Shown in pieces: positions 7,319-16,730 of a stretch of DNA of 64,000 bases. A program made the translations under genes and the position numbers. The stretch covers positions 186,001-250,000 of the forward strand of contig NZ_JANKBZ010000012.1 in assembly GCF_024623785.1 (NCBI RefSeq), given 5' to 3'. Position 1 is the stretch's first letter. Every line of letters starts with the position of its first letter. Source of the DNA: Archangium lipolyticum. Its GTDB lineage: Bacteria; Myxococcota; Myxococcia; Myxococcales; Myxococcaceae. Below the pieces are notes generated by a model. It saw only the letters and a program-made list of their open reading frames with translations, was not told the DNA's origin and ran no database searches.

Positions 7319-8872
7319 ATGGCGCAGTCCACACGTACGTTGATCATCGGCTCGGGCGTCGCCGGTTCATTGATTGCCCAGGAGATGCTTCGCAAGGGCC
7401 ATGGCCCCGTGGTCATGTTGGAGGCCGGCCCGGCCGTCCCCATGCGTGATCGCAGAGCCTGGCTCGACCATGTGATGAACGGGCGTCTGCCGTACACCAG
7501 CCTGTATGATCAACCCGATGACTTCTCGTCCTCGGGTGTGGTCCCCTGGCAGATCACGGGAGGACGGATCATCGGCCGTGGAGGCTCGACGCTCCACTGG
7601 GGTGGCTGGGCACCGCGCTTCCAGCCGGAAGACTTCCGGCTGAAGAGCAACACGAATCAGGGCATGGACTGGCCCTTCGACTATGCCGCGCTCGAGCCCT
7701 ACTACTGTAAGGCCGAGCAATTCCTGCAGGTGGCTGGCGACTCCACGCCACCTCCGTTCCGGAGCCAGCCGTACCCCTTCCCGCCGCCGCCATACCCCGC
7801 GCTGGCGGCGCCGATCATCCAGTCTCTGCAGTCGTTCGGGTATTCCTTCCAGCACATGCCCATGGCTCGCAACACCGAGCCCATCGCCGGCCGGCCTGCC
7901 TGCGTGACGACGGGCACCTGCGACTACTGCCCCATTGGCGCTCGCTTCACGGGCGATCAGCCCCTGGAGCGGCTGGAGACCGACACGCGGTTCACGCTCC
8001 AGCTCCATTCCGCGGTCCGGAAGATCCTGATGAGCAGCCGGAAACAGGTGACGGGGGTGGAGTACGTCGACACCCGTAACGGCGAGGTCCACACGATCGA
8101 GGCGGAGCACGTCTTCATCTGCGCGGGTGCCATCGAGACGCCCAAGCTCCTGCTGGCCTCGGCCAACACCTATTGGGACACGGGCATCGGCAATGGCGCG
8201 GACCTGGTGGGGCGCTACCTGGTCGCGTCTCCCTTCCTGTCCTCGCAGGCGATCGCCAGCTCCAATCCGAACAAGCTCCAGGCCGAGCTAAACTTCCCCA
8301 CGCTCTGCACGCGCCAGTGGGACACCGCCAGCCAGCAGGCGCAGGGCAAGGTGCTGGTGACGGCGAACTACAACACCCCGTTCCTCAACCTCGGCACCCT
8401 GATGAACCAGGGAAAGACGGCCGAGGAGATGGCCGCCGCCGCCACAGGGAGCATGAAATTCGAGCTGTGGGGCTCCCTGCACGAGTTCAGCCACGCGGAG
8501 AACCGGGTGCAGCTCGGTCGGGAGACGACGCGCTTTGGCCTGCCCAAGACGATCATCGAGACTCCGCGGGCCACCTATGATCAGCAGGTCGCCCAGGGCC
8601 ACCTCGACAACATGAAGAAGATCCTCGTGCAGATGGGCCTGACGCCCGTGTACGAGGGGATCTACCCCCAGCGCGGCGACCACGCGATGGGGACCACCCG
8701 CATGAGCGCCTCGGAGGCAGACGGGGTGGTGACACCGGACCTGCGGGTCCATGGTGTCGACAACCTGTACATCGCCTCCAACTCCGTCTTCCCGTCCGGC
8801 GCCGCGGCGAACCCGACGCTCACGCTCGTCGCCGTCATCCTCAAGGCCCTCGAGTCCTTCCCGGTGAACTGA
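7319..8872 (+). CDS. GMC-family FAD-dependent oxidoreductase
   Basis: A 517-residue flavoprotein. The N-terminal Rossmann motif LIIGSGVAGSLIAQEML binds FAD; GGSTLHWGGWAPRF follows near 85-100, and the C-terminal GMC signature region contains HAMGTTRMS and SNSVFPSGAAANPTLTLVA, where the conserved His/Asn pair of the active site lies. A Cys-containing stretch CVTTGTCDYCPIGAR near 200 is typical of the gluconate/sorbitol dehydrogenase branch. It lacks its own export signal and probably travels with the Tat lipoprotein encoded upstream. The usual cytochrome c subunit is not adjacent, so the electron acceptor is unknown, as is the sugar or alcohol substrate. Confidence 0.85.
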   Translation: MAQSTRTLIIGSGVAGSLIAQEMLRKGHGPVVMLEAGPAVPMRDRRAWLDHVMNGRLPYTSLYDQPDDFSSSGVVPWQITGGRIIGRGGSTLHWGGWAPRFQPEDFRLKSNTNQGMDWPFDYAALEPYYCKAEQFLQVAGDSTPPPFRSQPYPFPPPPYPALAAPIIQSLQSFGYSFQHMPMARNTEPIAGRPACVTTGTCDYCPIGARFTGDQPLERLETDTRFTLQLHSAVRKILMSSRKQVTGVEYVDTRNGEVHTIEAEHVFICAGAIETPKLLLASANTYWDTGIGNGADLVGRYLVASPFLSSQAIASSNPNKLQAELNFPTLCTRQWDTASQQAQGKVLVTANYNTPFLNLGTLMNQGKTAEEMAAAATGSMKFELWGSLHEFSHAENRVQLGRETTRFGLPKTIIETPRATYDQQVAQGHLDNMKKILVQMGLTPVYEGIYPQRGDHAMGTTRMSASEADGVVTPDLRVHGVDNLYIASNSVFPSGAAANPTLTLVAVILKALESFPVN

Positions 8873-9130
8873 GAGCCGGGCACAGCTCCGCGGCAGGGAG
8901 GCCCGCGGAAGTGGTGGTCCCCCCGGCTGCGGGCACGGCTCGGGACGCTGGCGGGGCGCTCGCCATCTGGGTATTTGCCCCTGAGTGTGAGGAAATCCTA
9001 TAGTCCCTCTGCTCGGACGTGCTGGTGGAACATGCTCCACGCATGATGGAGCGAGCCGAGTGGGGGGAGCATGAGTCTTCGGCGCGGGCCAACCCCGATC
9101 ATCACTTTTCCGCGCTCCAGGGAGAGGGAC

Positions 9131-9706
9131 ATGACGGGTCGGTTGGTGGGGCTTTGGCAGGCGCGGCGGGGGGCGCGTACGGCGTTTCTCGGATTGCTGC
9201 TGGCCCTGGCCGCTTGCAATGAGTCCACTCCCCGAGAGAAACCGGTTGAAGGGCCCGCCACGACCGCGGATTCCCGGATCTTGCGAAAGCGCTTCTCCCT
9301 GGAGATCAACGGCTTCAACTACACCGATCTGTACATCGACAGCTTCTCGGTGAATGGGCAGGGTGGTGGCAACATCAACGTCAGCTCACCGACTTCGGGC
9401 GGGGGAGGCAGTGTGTGCTGCGTACTCTTCTCTCCGGGCAGCGAACTCCCTTTGCGAGTCAAAGTCGAATGGACACGCGACGGGGATCGCTGGTGCGAGC
9501 AGGAAGTGCTGATCACCGGCCCTGTGCCGGCCTCCCCCACGCACCTGGGAATCCATTTCTTCCCGGATGGGCATATCGAGGCCGAGCTCACAGAACACTA
9601 CCCCACGCCGAAACTCCGGTTGGACAGAGTGGACCCGGGTAAGCGCAAGGAGTCGGGCAATACCGTGGCGGATGAACAGATGGGGAAATGCCGTAATGGC
9701 CGCTGA
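9131..9706 (+). CDS. DUF3304-type lipoprotein, probable type VI immunity protein
   Basis: A 191-residue lipoprotein with signal RTAFLGLLLALAAC (Cys29). The ATG at 9131 follows an excellent AGGGAGAGGGAC site; an in-frame start 60 bases upstream only adds charged residues. The mature part has GFNYTDLYIDSFSVNGQGG and GGGGSVCCVLFSPG, the pattern of DUF3304 proteins, which usually sit beside DUF2235 lipases of the type VI secretion system and are thought to be their periplasmic immunity proteins. Its last codons overlap the ATG of the DUF2235 remnant downstream, supporting the pairing. The immunity role is inferred from family and context. Confidence 0.65.
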   Translation: MTGRLVGLWQARRGARTAFLGLLLALAACNESTPREKPVEGPATTADSRILRKRFSLEINGFNYTDLYIDSFSVNGQGGGNINVSSPTSGGGGSVCCVLFSPGSELPLRVKVEWTRDGDRWCEQEVLITGPVPASPTHLGIHFFPDGHIEAELTEHYPTPKLRLDRVDPGKRKESGNTVADEQMGKCRNGR

Positions 9707-10911
9707 AAAATATCCGAAGCTCCAGCAGTCCAAGGAAGCACTTCAGCAGGCCGCGAAGCTCGCGGACGTGACCACCCAGAAGACATTGGTCATGGCTCCT
9801 GGGCTGACGATCTGCGCATTCCCGAGATGGTGGAAGAGTGCTTCCATCTGGCGGCTGGCCAAGAGATCCGCAACTCCTTTCCCCTGGACAGCGTCCTCCA
9901 GGGAAACTTCTACCCGAAGAATTGCTGGGAGATGGTCCTTCCCGGCGTCCACTCGGACGTGGGCGGTGGCTACCGCCCTGGCGAAGGGCACGAAGTTCGA
10001 AGCCCGGCTCGATGCTGAGCCTCATTCCGCTGCGGCTCATGCGTGACACCGCGATCCACGCCAAGGTGCCCCTCTACCAGACCCTCCCCGATAAGAGGAG
10101 GTTGAAGGACTTCGGGATGGATGAGGGCAGCGCGGGCGAATACAAGAAGCTCCTGGAGCGCTTCAATCACTACATGAATGCCGTGAAGGGCGGGGCGGGC
10201 GAGCCGCTGGGTCGGCAGGTGCTGGCCCACATGCGCGTCTACTACCAGTGGCGCTTCTACAAAATCGCCGCCAACATGAAGGCTCGGAAGGCCGGACTGC
10301 CAACGCAAGACGAGGCCCTTCTGCGTGACTTCGAACCAGGCTGGGCCGCACAGAGGGCAGCAACGCAAGCCGAGATGGACAGGCTGGATGCCGAATCGGA
10401 GAAATACCACGATGCCCATGACAAGGCCGTCTGGAGCATGCTCCGGGGGTCCAGGCCCGAGCATCACGGGGGACCCACCCGGGAGCAGCTCGACGAGGTG
10501 CGGAAACTCATGGACACCTCGAAGCAGAAGCGAAACGAGTACCTCGCCGTCAAAGCCGTCCATGACACGCTTCCCAGCTCGAATGGCTCGTTGGCAAAGA
10601 ACCTACGCCTCTACGACGAGCAACTCCTGACCGATGCCCTGATGCTCAAGTTGATGTCCTTCACCGGAAAGCTGCGCCCGCATTACAAGGCACTGCTTGA
10701 TGCCTACGGGGCCGAGTTCAAACACAGCAAGGGTCTACGCGACGAGAAGCTCATCGCGTTCTTCGACGAGTACGTTCACGACTCGTTGGCCGGCTTCGCC
10801 GGTGATGCGACGCTCCCGTCCGACCCTCGCGTCATCTTCATCGGCGGCAACCGGCGGTTGCAGTATGCCGTGAATCAGCTCCACCGGCCCTCGGTCTCGG
10901 AGCTCGCCTGA
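9696..10911 (+). pseudogene. Frameshifted, N-terminally deleted DUF2235 (Tle1-like) lipase effector
   Basis: Family similarity is spread over three frames. The first piece runs from the ATG at 9696 to about 9795 and ends in LVMAPG. It continues in the next frame around 9800-9990 as HLAAGQEIRNSFPLDSVLQG and VLPGVHSDVGGGYRPGEG, then shifts near 9988 into the frame that ends at 10911, with SKPGSMLSLIPLRLMRD and a helical C-terminus. Each shift is explained by one missing G in a G run. The EIRNSFPLD and PGVHSDVGGGY blocks are typical of DUF2235/Tle1 phospholipases. The N-terminal part with the nucleophile motif GFSRG is absent, so the product should be inactive. The start overlaps the immunity-like gene by eleven bases. 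Confidence 0.65.
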
Positions 10912-11031
10912 ACAGGACCGTTCCCCCAAGCAGGTGTAGAGGAGCCCAGGGAGTGTTTGGGGCCACTAATCCCTACCGCCACCAGCATCAGTGAGGGGGT
11001 GCCTGTCGGCGAACAGCCACCCCTTCACCAC

Positions 11032-12759
11032 CTACTTCACCTCGCCGCTCGCGGTGCTGCTCGCTGCCGGGCTCATCAGGATGGGCGGCCGGTCCTTGCC
11101 CTCCATCGCCCGCTGCAACTCAATCTCTTGCAGCAGCACCGCAGGGGCCACCGTCGACACCGGCACGTTCCCGCTCTCCGCACCGCAGAAGCCGTTGAAC
11201 ACGCCCTGCTTGCGGCCCGTCGCCAGAATCCGGTTCATCGACGACAACGGCGTGCCCACGATCTCCACCCCGCGCACCAGCGTCTCCTGCCCCGTCTTCA
11301 CGTCCACCCGGTACACCATCCTCGGCATCCCCTTGAATGCCTGGTACCCGTAGCTCGACGTGTTCGTGTTCCCTCCCGTGATGTCCCGAATGATCAGCCC
11401 GTACGGCTTGCCCTGACGCTTCGCCTCGGCGATCAGCTGCTTCTTCAGCTCCGCGTCATCCACCTGCTTCGACGACTCGGCGATCAGGTTCGCCATCCGC
11501 GCCACCGGCTTGCGCGTCCCCTGGCTCCTCCCGTGCCCGTTGGACTGCAGGAAGCCATCCACCGGCCTCCTCGACACCAGGTAGCTCTTCAGCACCCCCT
11601 TCTCCACCAGCACCGTCCTCTGCCCCTTCACTCCCTCCTCGTCGTACTCGTAGTAGCCGTTGAGCGGCTCGCCCTGCAGCGTGCGCAGGGTCGGGTCATC
11701 CACGATGCTCAGGAACGTCGGCAGCACCTGCTTGCCCACCTGTCCGCGGAACGTCTTCCCCTCCCCTTCCCCATCCTGGCGGTCTCCCTCCAGCCGGTGC
11801 CCCAACGTCTCGTGGAAGAGCACTCCCGCCGCCTCCGGCGCCAGGATCGCAGGCCCCGTGTACGGATCGATCGACGGCGCCTTGCGCAGCGCCATCAGCT
11901 CCTCGATCACCTTGCTCGTCGCCTCCGCCAGCTTCTTCTCGTCCGGCAGCCCTGCCTCGGTGGGCGAGTAGTAGTTGCGCGAGTTGTCCAGCAGCTGCCC
12001 GTCGTCCGCCCGCGTCACCGCCATCACGTGCAGCCCGTACATCGTCTGCTCGCTGATGATGCGCCCCCCCTCGCTCGACACGAAGACGCGCGTCACCTTG
12101 TCCGCCGTCACCCGCACCTCCGAGTCGAAGATGTCCGGGTGGCCCTTGAACCGCGAGGACACGTCACGCGCCACGCGCACCCACCGCTCGCGATCGAACG
12201 GGAAGGCCAGCGGCGGCTGCGTGTACGTCGCCGGCTTCTCCTTGGAGAAGGACGGCGGCTGCTTCGGATCCTCCACCGCGTAGACGTTCTCCGCCTTCTT
12301 CTTGAGGAAGCTGGAGAGCGCGGCCTTGTACTTCTCGTCCGTCACCAGCCACAGCGAGGTGCGCAACGCCAGGGGCGAGTCGTCCAGCGGCGCGTCCTTG
12401 TTGGAGATGTAGCTGGAGCCCTTGCCTCCTCCAAAGAAGTCGTACTCCTCGGGGCCCGAGTTGTCGAACTCGTACGAGCCCACCCGCACGTCCACGTACA
12501 GCTTGCGATCCCGATACGTGTCATCCTGGAAGATCGCCCCGTAGCGGGCGACGATGCCGTACTGCTCCGTGTCCTTGAGCTGGTAGCTCATGAAGTACGG
12601 AGGCTCGTGGTTCTGCAGCTTGAGCTGCTGCTGGTTGCGCTGGAGCTCCTCCGCCATGGCGTCCATCAGCACCGCGCGCTTGTCCGGAGGGGGCGCGGCG
12701 GCGGTGAGCAGGGCGGAAGCGGCGAGCAGCGAGAGGACTGGCCAGGTTCGTATTCTCAC
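11032..12759 (-). CDS. Exported TldD/PmbA-family metalloprotease
   Basis: A 575-residue protein with a cleavable signal (VLSLLAASALLTAAAPPP). The N-terminal half is the TldD/PmbA first domain; the zinc motif HETLGHRLEGD (His316, His321) lies in GVLFHETLGHRLEGD, and the C-terminal domain contains IIRDITGGNTNTSSYGY and VEIVGTPLSSMNRIL. E. coli TldD and PmbA are cytoplasmic and process microcin B17 and CcdA; this homologue is predicted to act in the periplasm or outside. It stands alone, unlike the TldD/PmbA pair at 55.6-58.5 kb. The substrate is unknown. Confidence 0.85.
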   Translation of the reverse strand: MRIRTWPVLSLLAASALLTAAAPPPDKRAVLMDAMAEELQRNQQQLKLQNHEPPYFMSYQLKDTEQYGIVARYGAIFQDDTYRDRKLYVDVRVGSYEFDNSGPEEYDFFGGGKGSSYISNKDAPLDDSPLALRTSLWLVTDEKYKAALSSFLKKKAENVYAVEDPKQPPSFSKEKPATYTQPPLAFPFDRERWVRVARDVSSRFKGHPDIFDSEVRVTADKVTRVFVSSEGGRIISEQTMYGLHVMAVTRADDGQLLDNSRNYYSPTEAGLPDEKKLAEATSKVIEELMALRKAPSIDPYTGPAILAPEAAGVLFHETLGHRLEGDRQDGEGEGKTFRGQVGKQVLPTFLSIVDDPTLRTLQGEPLNGYYEYDEEGVKGQRTVLVEKGVLKSYLVSRRPVDGFLQSNGHGRSQGTRKPVARMANLIAESSKQVDDAELKKQLIAEAKRQGKPYGLIIRDITGGNTNTSSYGYQAFKGMPRMVYRVDVKTGQETLVRGVEIVGTPLSSMNRILATGRKQGVFNGFCGAESGNVPVSTVAPAVLLQEIELQRAMEGKDRPPILMSPAASSTASGEVK

Positions 12760-12888
12760 ACCCCGACTCTACCCGAGCCCTCCCTCGCTCCCCATCGGAG
12801 AAAAACGGAGCGCCCCTCCTGGACGGCTGGATTGGCACTCCTACCCGCCCGAGAAGCGACCGGCCAGGTTCACCCCTTTGTCGGCCAT

Positions 12889-12924
12889 TACCCTCACCCC
12901 CCGCCCTCTCCCAGAGGGAGAGGG
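12889..12924 (+). repeat. REP-like dispersed repeat, copy 1
   Basis: A TACCCTCACCC lead is followed by the near-perfect palindrome CCCTCTCCCAGAGGGAGAGG at 12904-12924. The same arrangement in the same orientation occurs at 20061-20095. It lies between the start of the exported protease gene and the SDR gene. Confidence 0.7.
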
Positions 12925-12997
12925 AGCATGCGCAACACGAGTATGTCCACGAACTCCGTGGAGACTCCATTAGCATGCGCTCCACGAGGAGACGGTC

Positions 12998-13774
12998 ATG
13001 GACAAGAAGGTCGTGGTCATCACCGGGGCCAGCGCGGGTATCGGCGCCGCCCTGGCCGAGCAGGTGGGCAAGAAGGGCTGGCTGGCTGTGCTCGCCGCGC
13101 GGCGCGAGCCCGAGCTGCGTCAGGTGGCGGCACGCTGCGGGTCCGAGGCGCTTCCGGTCGCCGCCGACGTCTCCCGTCGTGAGGAGGTGCAACGCGTGCT
13201 GGACGCGGCGCTCGGCCGCTTCGGACGCGTGGATGTCTGGGTCAACAACGCGGGGCGCGGCATCAGCAAGCTCGTCTCCCAGCTCACCGATGACGACTTC
13301 GACGAGATGATGCGTGTCAACGTCAAGTCGGCCCTCTACGGCATCCAAACGGTGCTGCCGCATTTCCAGGCGCGCGGCAGCGGGCACATCATCAACGTGT
13401 CCTCCGTGCTGGGGCGGGTGCCCTATGTCCCCGAGCGCTCGGCCTACAACGCGGCCAAGCACGCGCTCAACGCGCTGACGGCCAACCTGCGCCAGGAGCT
13501 GCGCGAGCGCTACCCGGGCATCCACGTGACCACGTTCCTTCCGGGCGTGGTGGCCACCGAGTTCGGGGTGAATGCGCTCGGCGGCGGCGTGGACTCGCGC
13601 AAGATTCCCGGCGCCCAGCCCGTCGAGGAGGTCGCCTCCGTCCTCGTGGACGTCATGGAGCGGCCCCGCCCCGACGTCTACTCGCGGCCGGAGTACCGGC
13701 AGCAGGTCCTCTCCTACTACGCGTCCGAGGACCTGACCTTCCCCGTGCCCGGCGCGCCCCTCATCAAGCGCTGA
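12998..13774 (+). CDS. Short-chain dehydrogenase/reductase
   Basis: A 258-residue classical SDR. The NAD(P) motif VVVITGASAGIGAALAEQ is at the N-terminus, NNAGRGIS follows near 85, and the catalytic residues are Ser in INVSSVLGRVP and YNAAK (Tyr-x-x-x-Lys) near 145-155. ASAGIG and an Arg in AARREPEL after the second strand suggest NADP(H). Five bases separate its stop from the start of the DHA2 transporter, so the two are one operon, perhaps modifying and exporting a small molecule. The substrate cannot be read from the sequence. Confidence 0.85.
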   Translation: MDKKVVVITGASAGIGAALAEQVGKKGWLAVLAARREPELRQVAARCGSEALPVAADVSRREEVQRVLDAALGRFGRVDVWVNNAGRGISKLVSQLTDDDFDEMMRVNVKSALYGIQTVLPHFQARGSGHIINVSSVLGRVPYVPERSAYNAAKHALNALTANLRQELRERYPGIHVTTFLPGVVATEFGVNALGGGVDSRKIPGAQPVEEVASVLVDVMERPRPDVYSRPEYRQQVLSYYASEDLTFPVPGAPLIKR

Positions 13775-13779
13775 ATCGC

Positions 13780-15237
13780 ATGCCCCAGAAAGAAGAAGGG
13801 TCCCGCGACATCCGCTTCTGGCCGTTCATGTCGGCCATCTTCCTCGGGTCGTTCATCTCCGTGTTGAGCTCCAGCTCGATCACGATCGCCATTCCCGAGT
13901 TCCAGCGGTATTTCGGTGCCGAGCTCTCCCTGATCCAGTGGACCCTGACGGGCTTCATGCTCGCCATGGGCACGGTCGCGCCGCTCACCGGCTACCTCGG
14001 CGACCGCTTCAGCTTCAAATGGCTGTACGTGGCCGCCCTGGTGGGGTTCATCCTGTCGTCCGTGCTGTGTGGGGTGGCCTGGAACACCTATTCGATCGTG
14101 GCCTTCCGGATCGTCCAGGGCGCGTTCTGCGGCCTCATCATGCCCGTCACCATGACGCTCATCTATCAGCTCCTTCCCCGGAGCCGACAAGCGATGGCCG
14201 TCAGTCTCTGGACCCTGTCCGCGATGCTCGCCCCCGCGTTCGGACCGACACTCGCGGGCTGGTTGATCACCCTGGGCAACTGGCAGTGGTTGTTCTTCTT
14301 CAACGTGCCGCTCGGCCTCGTCGCCGTGGGTCTGGCCGTGCGGAGGGTCCCCTACTACCGCCTGCGGGTCCCCAAGTCGTTCGATCTGCTCGGCCTCGTC
14401 ACCGTCGTCACCAGCACCCTGTCGCTCCTGATGGCCTTCAGCCAGAGTGGAACCTGGGGGTGGACCAGTGGGAAGACCCTGGCCCTGTTCGCGCTCGGAG
14501 TCCTGTCACTGGTTGTCTTCATCGTCCGGGAGTTGAGGACGGACTCTCCCCTGCTCGACCTGCGTGTGCTCGCCAACGCCCGCTATCTGGTGACGCTGAT
14601 CGTCTCGAGCATCATCACGATCAGCCTGTATTCGGGAGCGTTCCTCATCCCGGTGTTCCTGCAGCGGATCCAGGGCGTGACGCCGCTCGAGACCGGGTTG
14701 ATCCTCCTCCCCGCCTCCCTGGCCATGGCGCTGCTCATGCCCCTGGTCGGCCGCGTGTACGGAACGCTCGGGCCGCGCACGCTCATGGCGGCCGGCGTCC
14801 TGCTGATCGCGGGCGGCACGTACGCCTTGAGCCATCTGACGCCGGAGATCTCACACACCTACGTGCTGTGGTGGATGCTGGTCCGTAACGTCGGCATCTC
14901 CCTGTCCACCATGCCGGCCAGCAACGCGGGCATGGAACAGATTCCCCCCAGCCTGAGCGGCCACGCCTCGTCCATCAGCAACTGGCTGCGCAACGTGTTC
15001 GGCTCGTTCTCGATCGCCATCTTCACGTCGCTCCTGTCCACCTTCGGGGCCCGGGAAGCGGCGGTGCTCATGAAGCAGGGCGTGACGGAGCCTCGTCAGC
15101 TCCAGCTGTTCGCGTTCGTGGAGAGCATCAACGACGTCTACCTGGTCGCCACGCTCATCACACTGGCCGCACTGCCACTCAGCTTGTGGGTCCGCCCCCA
15201 GCCGGCGGGCCTCGAGCCCTCCCCGCAGGCGCGGTAG
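13780..15237 (+). CDS. DHA2-family MFS drug efflux transporter
   Basis: A 485-residue transporter with about 14 hydrophobic segments, the DHA2 (EmrB/QacA) topology. The first helix carries FISVLSSSSITIAIPEFQRY, motif A is seen as GYLGDRFSFKW, and the antiporter-type helix 5 as LAPAFGPTLAGWLI. It should act as a proton-driven exporter in the inner membrane. No EmrA-like adaptor or TolC gene is adjacent, so it may act alone. It is in an operon with the SDR five bases upstream and ends before a strong hairpin that also faces the converging dehydrogenase gene. Confidence 0.85.
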   Translation: MPQKEEGSRDIRFWPFMSAIFLGSFISVLSSSSITIAIPEFQRYFGAELSLIQWTLTGFMLAMGTVAPLTGYLGDRFSFKWLYVAALVGFILSSVLCGVAWNTYSIVAFRIVQGAFCGLIMPVTMTLIYQLLPRSRQAMAVSLWTLSAMLAPAFGPTLAGWLITLGNWQWLFFFNVPLGLVAVGLAVRRVPYYRLRVPKSFDLLGLVTVVTSTLSLLMAFSQSGTWGWTSGKTLALFALGVLSLVVFIVRELRTDSPLLDLRVLANARYLVTLIVSSIITISLYSGAFLIPVFLQRIQGVTPLETGLILLPASLAMALLMPLVGRVYGTLGPRTLMAAGVLLIAGGTYALSHLTPEISHTYVLWWMLVRNVGISLSTMPASNAGMEQIPPSLSGHASSISNWLRNVFGSFSIAIFTSLLSTFGAREAAVLMKQGVTEPRQLQLFAFVESINDVYLVATLITLAALPLSLWVRPQPAGLEPSPQAR

Positions 15238-15258
15238 GGGCCCCACCCCGAAAGAATA

Positions 15259-15308
15259 GAGGCCCCGCCCCGGCGTCCCCCCCTCCTTGGACGCCGTAGC
15301 GGGGCCTC
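15259..15308. terminator. Bidirectional hairpin between convergent genes
   Basis: GAGGCCCCGC at 15259-15268 pairs with GCGGGGCCTC at 15299-15308, and an inner GGCGTCC/GGACGCC pair extends the stem around a C-rich loop. It sits between the transporter stop and the UDP-sugar dehydrogenase stop. No clear T run is present, so it may work with Rho or as a barrier. Confidence 0.5.
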
Positions 15309-15348
15309 CTGCTTCACCGGACGGCAACCGGGCCGGCCGGCGTCAGCG

Positions 15349-16674
15349 TCAGGCCTTGGTCACCTTCTCGCGGCCGGGCCCGATGTTCTTGCAGGCGTTG
15401 CGGGTGTCGACGACCACCGGCGCCTGCTTCACCACCATGGCGTAGTCGATGCTCGAGTGGTCCGTGAGGATGACCACCGCGTCGTACTTGCTGATCGTCT
15501 CCGGGGTCAGCGGCACCGACTGCATGGTGTAGTGGAAGCCGTGGCCCTCCTCGAGGCGAGGGACGTACGGGTCGTGGTAGTCGACCTCGGCGCCCTTCTC
15601 CTTGAGCAGCGAGATGACCCGGAGGCTCGGGCTCTCGCGCATGTCGTCGATGTCCTTCTTGTACGCCGCGCCCAGGCACAGCACCTTCGCGCCGTTGAGC
15701 GTCTTCTTGTTCTTGTTGAGCGCCTCCATGGTCCGGGTGACCACGTAGTACGGCATCTGCGTGTTCACCTCGCCCGCCAGCTCGATGAACTTGGTGTGGA
15801 ACTCGTACTCACGCGCCTTCCACGTCAGGTAGAACGGGTCGATGGGGATGCAGTGACCGCCCAGGCCCGGACCCGGATAGAAGGGCATGAAGCCGAAGGG
15901 CTTCGTCGCCGCCGCGTTGATGACCTCCCACACGTCGATGTTCATCCGGTCGCAGAGCATCTTCATCTCGTTGACCATGGCGATGTTCACGCACCGGAAG
16001 ATGTTCTCCAGCAGCTTGGCCAGCTCGGCCACGCGCGTGGAGGACACCGCCACCGTCTCCTTCAGGGCGCTCGCGTACAGCGCCTGCGCCACCTCGAGGC
16101 ACGCCGGCGTGTGGCCACCGACGATCTTCGGGATCGTCTTCGTGTTGAAGCTCTTGTTGCCCGGATCCTCGCGCTCGGGGCTGAAGGCCAGGTGGAAGTC
16201 CACGCCCGCCTTCAGGCCGTTCTTCTCCAGCAGCGGCTTGAGCACCTCGTCCGTGGTCCCCGGATACGTCGTGGACTCCAGGATGAAGAGCTGCCCGGGC
16301 CGGACGTGGGGCGCGAGCGCCTCGCCCGTCTTGATGATGTAGCTCATGTCCGGCTCACGCGACGCCGTCAGCGGCGTGGGCACGCAGATGATGATGCAGT
16401 CCATCTCCCGGGCCTTCGAGAAGTCCGTCGTGGCCTTCAGCTTGCCCGCGCCCGTCAGCTCCTTCAGCGGAGCGCTGGGGATGTGCTTGATGTAGCTCTC
16501 CCCCTTGCCGATGCTCTCCACCTTCCGCGTGTCCACGTCGAGCCCCATCACGGGGAAGCCGGCCTCCGCGAACGCCATACCCAGCGGAAGACCCACGTAG
16601 CCCATCCCCACCACGCCCACCTTCGCCTCCCGCCGGCGGATCTGCTCCAGCAGCGGGCTCACCATGACGCGCAT
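15349..16674 (-). CDS. UDP-N-acetyl-D-glucosamine/mannosamine 6-dehydrogenase (WbpA/WecC type)
   Basis: A 441-residue nucleotide-sugar dehydrogenase that oxidises a UDP-HexNAc to the uronic acid in two NAD-dependent steps. VGVVGMGYVGLPLGMAFAEA is the N-terminal NAD site, GPGLGGHCIPIDPFYL carries the catalytic Cys, and the C-terminal UDP domain follows (CLGAAYKKDIDDMRESPS). The start at 16674 has AGAGGTGG six bases upstream; a longer frame to 16752 adds 26 unrelated residues. It follows the heparinase-like gene by 56 bases on the same strand, pointing to exopolysaccharide, O-antigen or spore-coat polymer synthesis. The precise epimer of the substrate is uncertain. Confidence 0.85.
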   Translation of the reverse strand: MRVMVSPLLEQIRRREAKVGVVGMGYVGLPLGMAFAEAGFPVMGLDVDTRKVESIGKGESYIKHIPSAPLKELTGAGKLKATTDFSKAREMDCIIICVPTPLTASREPDMSYIIKTGEALAPHVRPGQLFILESTTYPGTTDEVLKPLLEKNGLKAGVDFHLAFSPEREDPGNKSFNTKTIPKIVGGHTPACLEVAQALYASALKETVAVSSTRVAELAKLLENIFRCVNIAMVNEMKMLCDRMNIDVWEVINAAATKPFGFMPFYPGPGLGGHCIPIDPFYLTWKAREYEFHTKFIELAGEVNTQMPYYVVTRTMEALNKNKKTLNGAKVLCLGAAYKKDIDDMRESPSLRVISLLKEKGAEVDYHDPYVPRLEEGHGFHYTMQSVPLTPETISKYDAVVILTDHSSIDYAMVVKQAPVVVDTRNACKNIGPGREKVTKA

Positions 16675-16730
16675 CTGCTTCCACCTCTCTGATGGCGTGC
16701 CGGTCCCCCGGTCACACCACGTCCCTGTCT

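Noticed and set aside
9567-10046. A plus-strand frame of 159 codons across the DUF3304/DUF2235 junction as a separate gene
   Set aside because: Only the part from 9696 to about 9795 matches the lipase-like gene. The remainder is out of frame with the real coding sequence and is caused by the frameshift.
10957-13182. A 741-codon plus-strand frame opposite the exported TldD-family gene
   Set aside because: Antisense to a gene with a full HExxxH motif and signal peptide; the translation has no recognisable domain.
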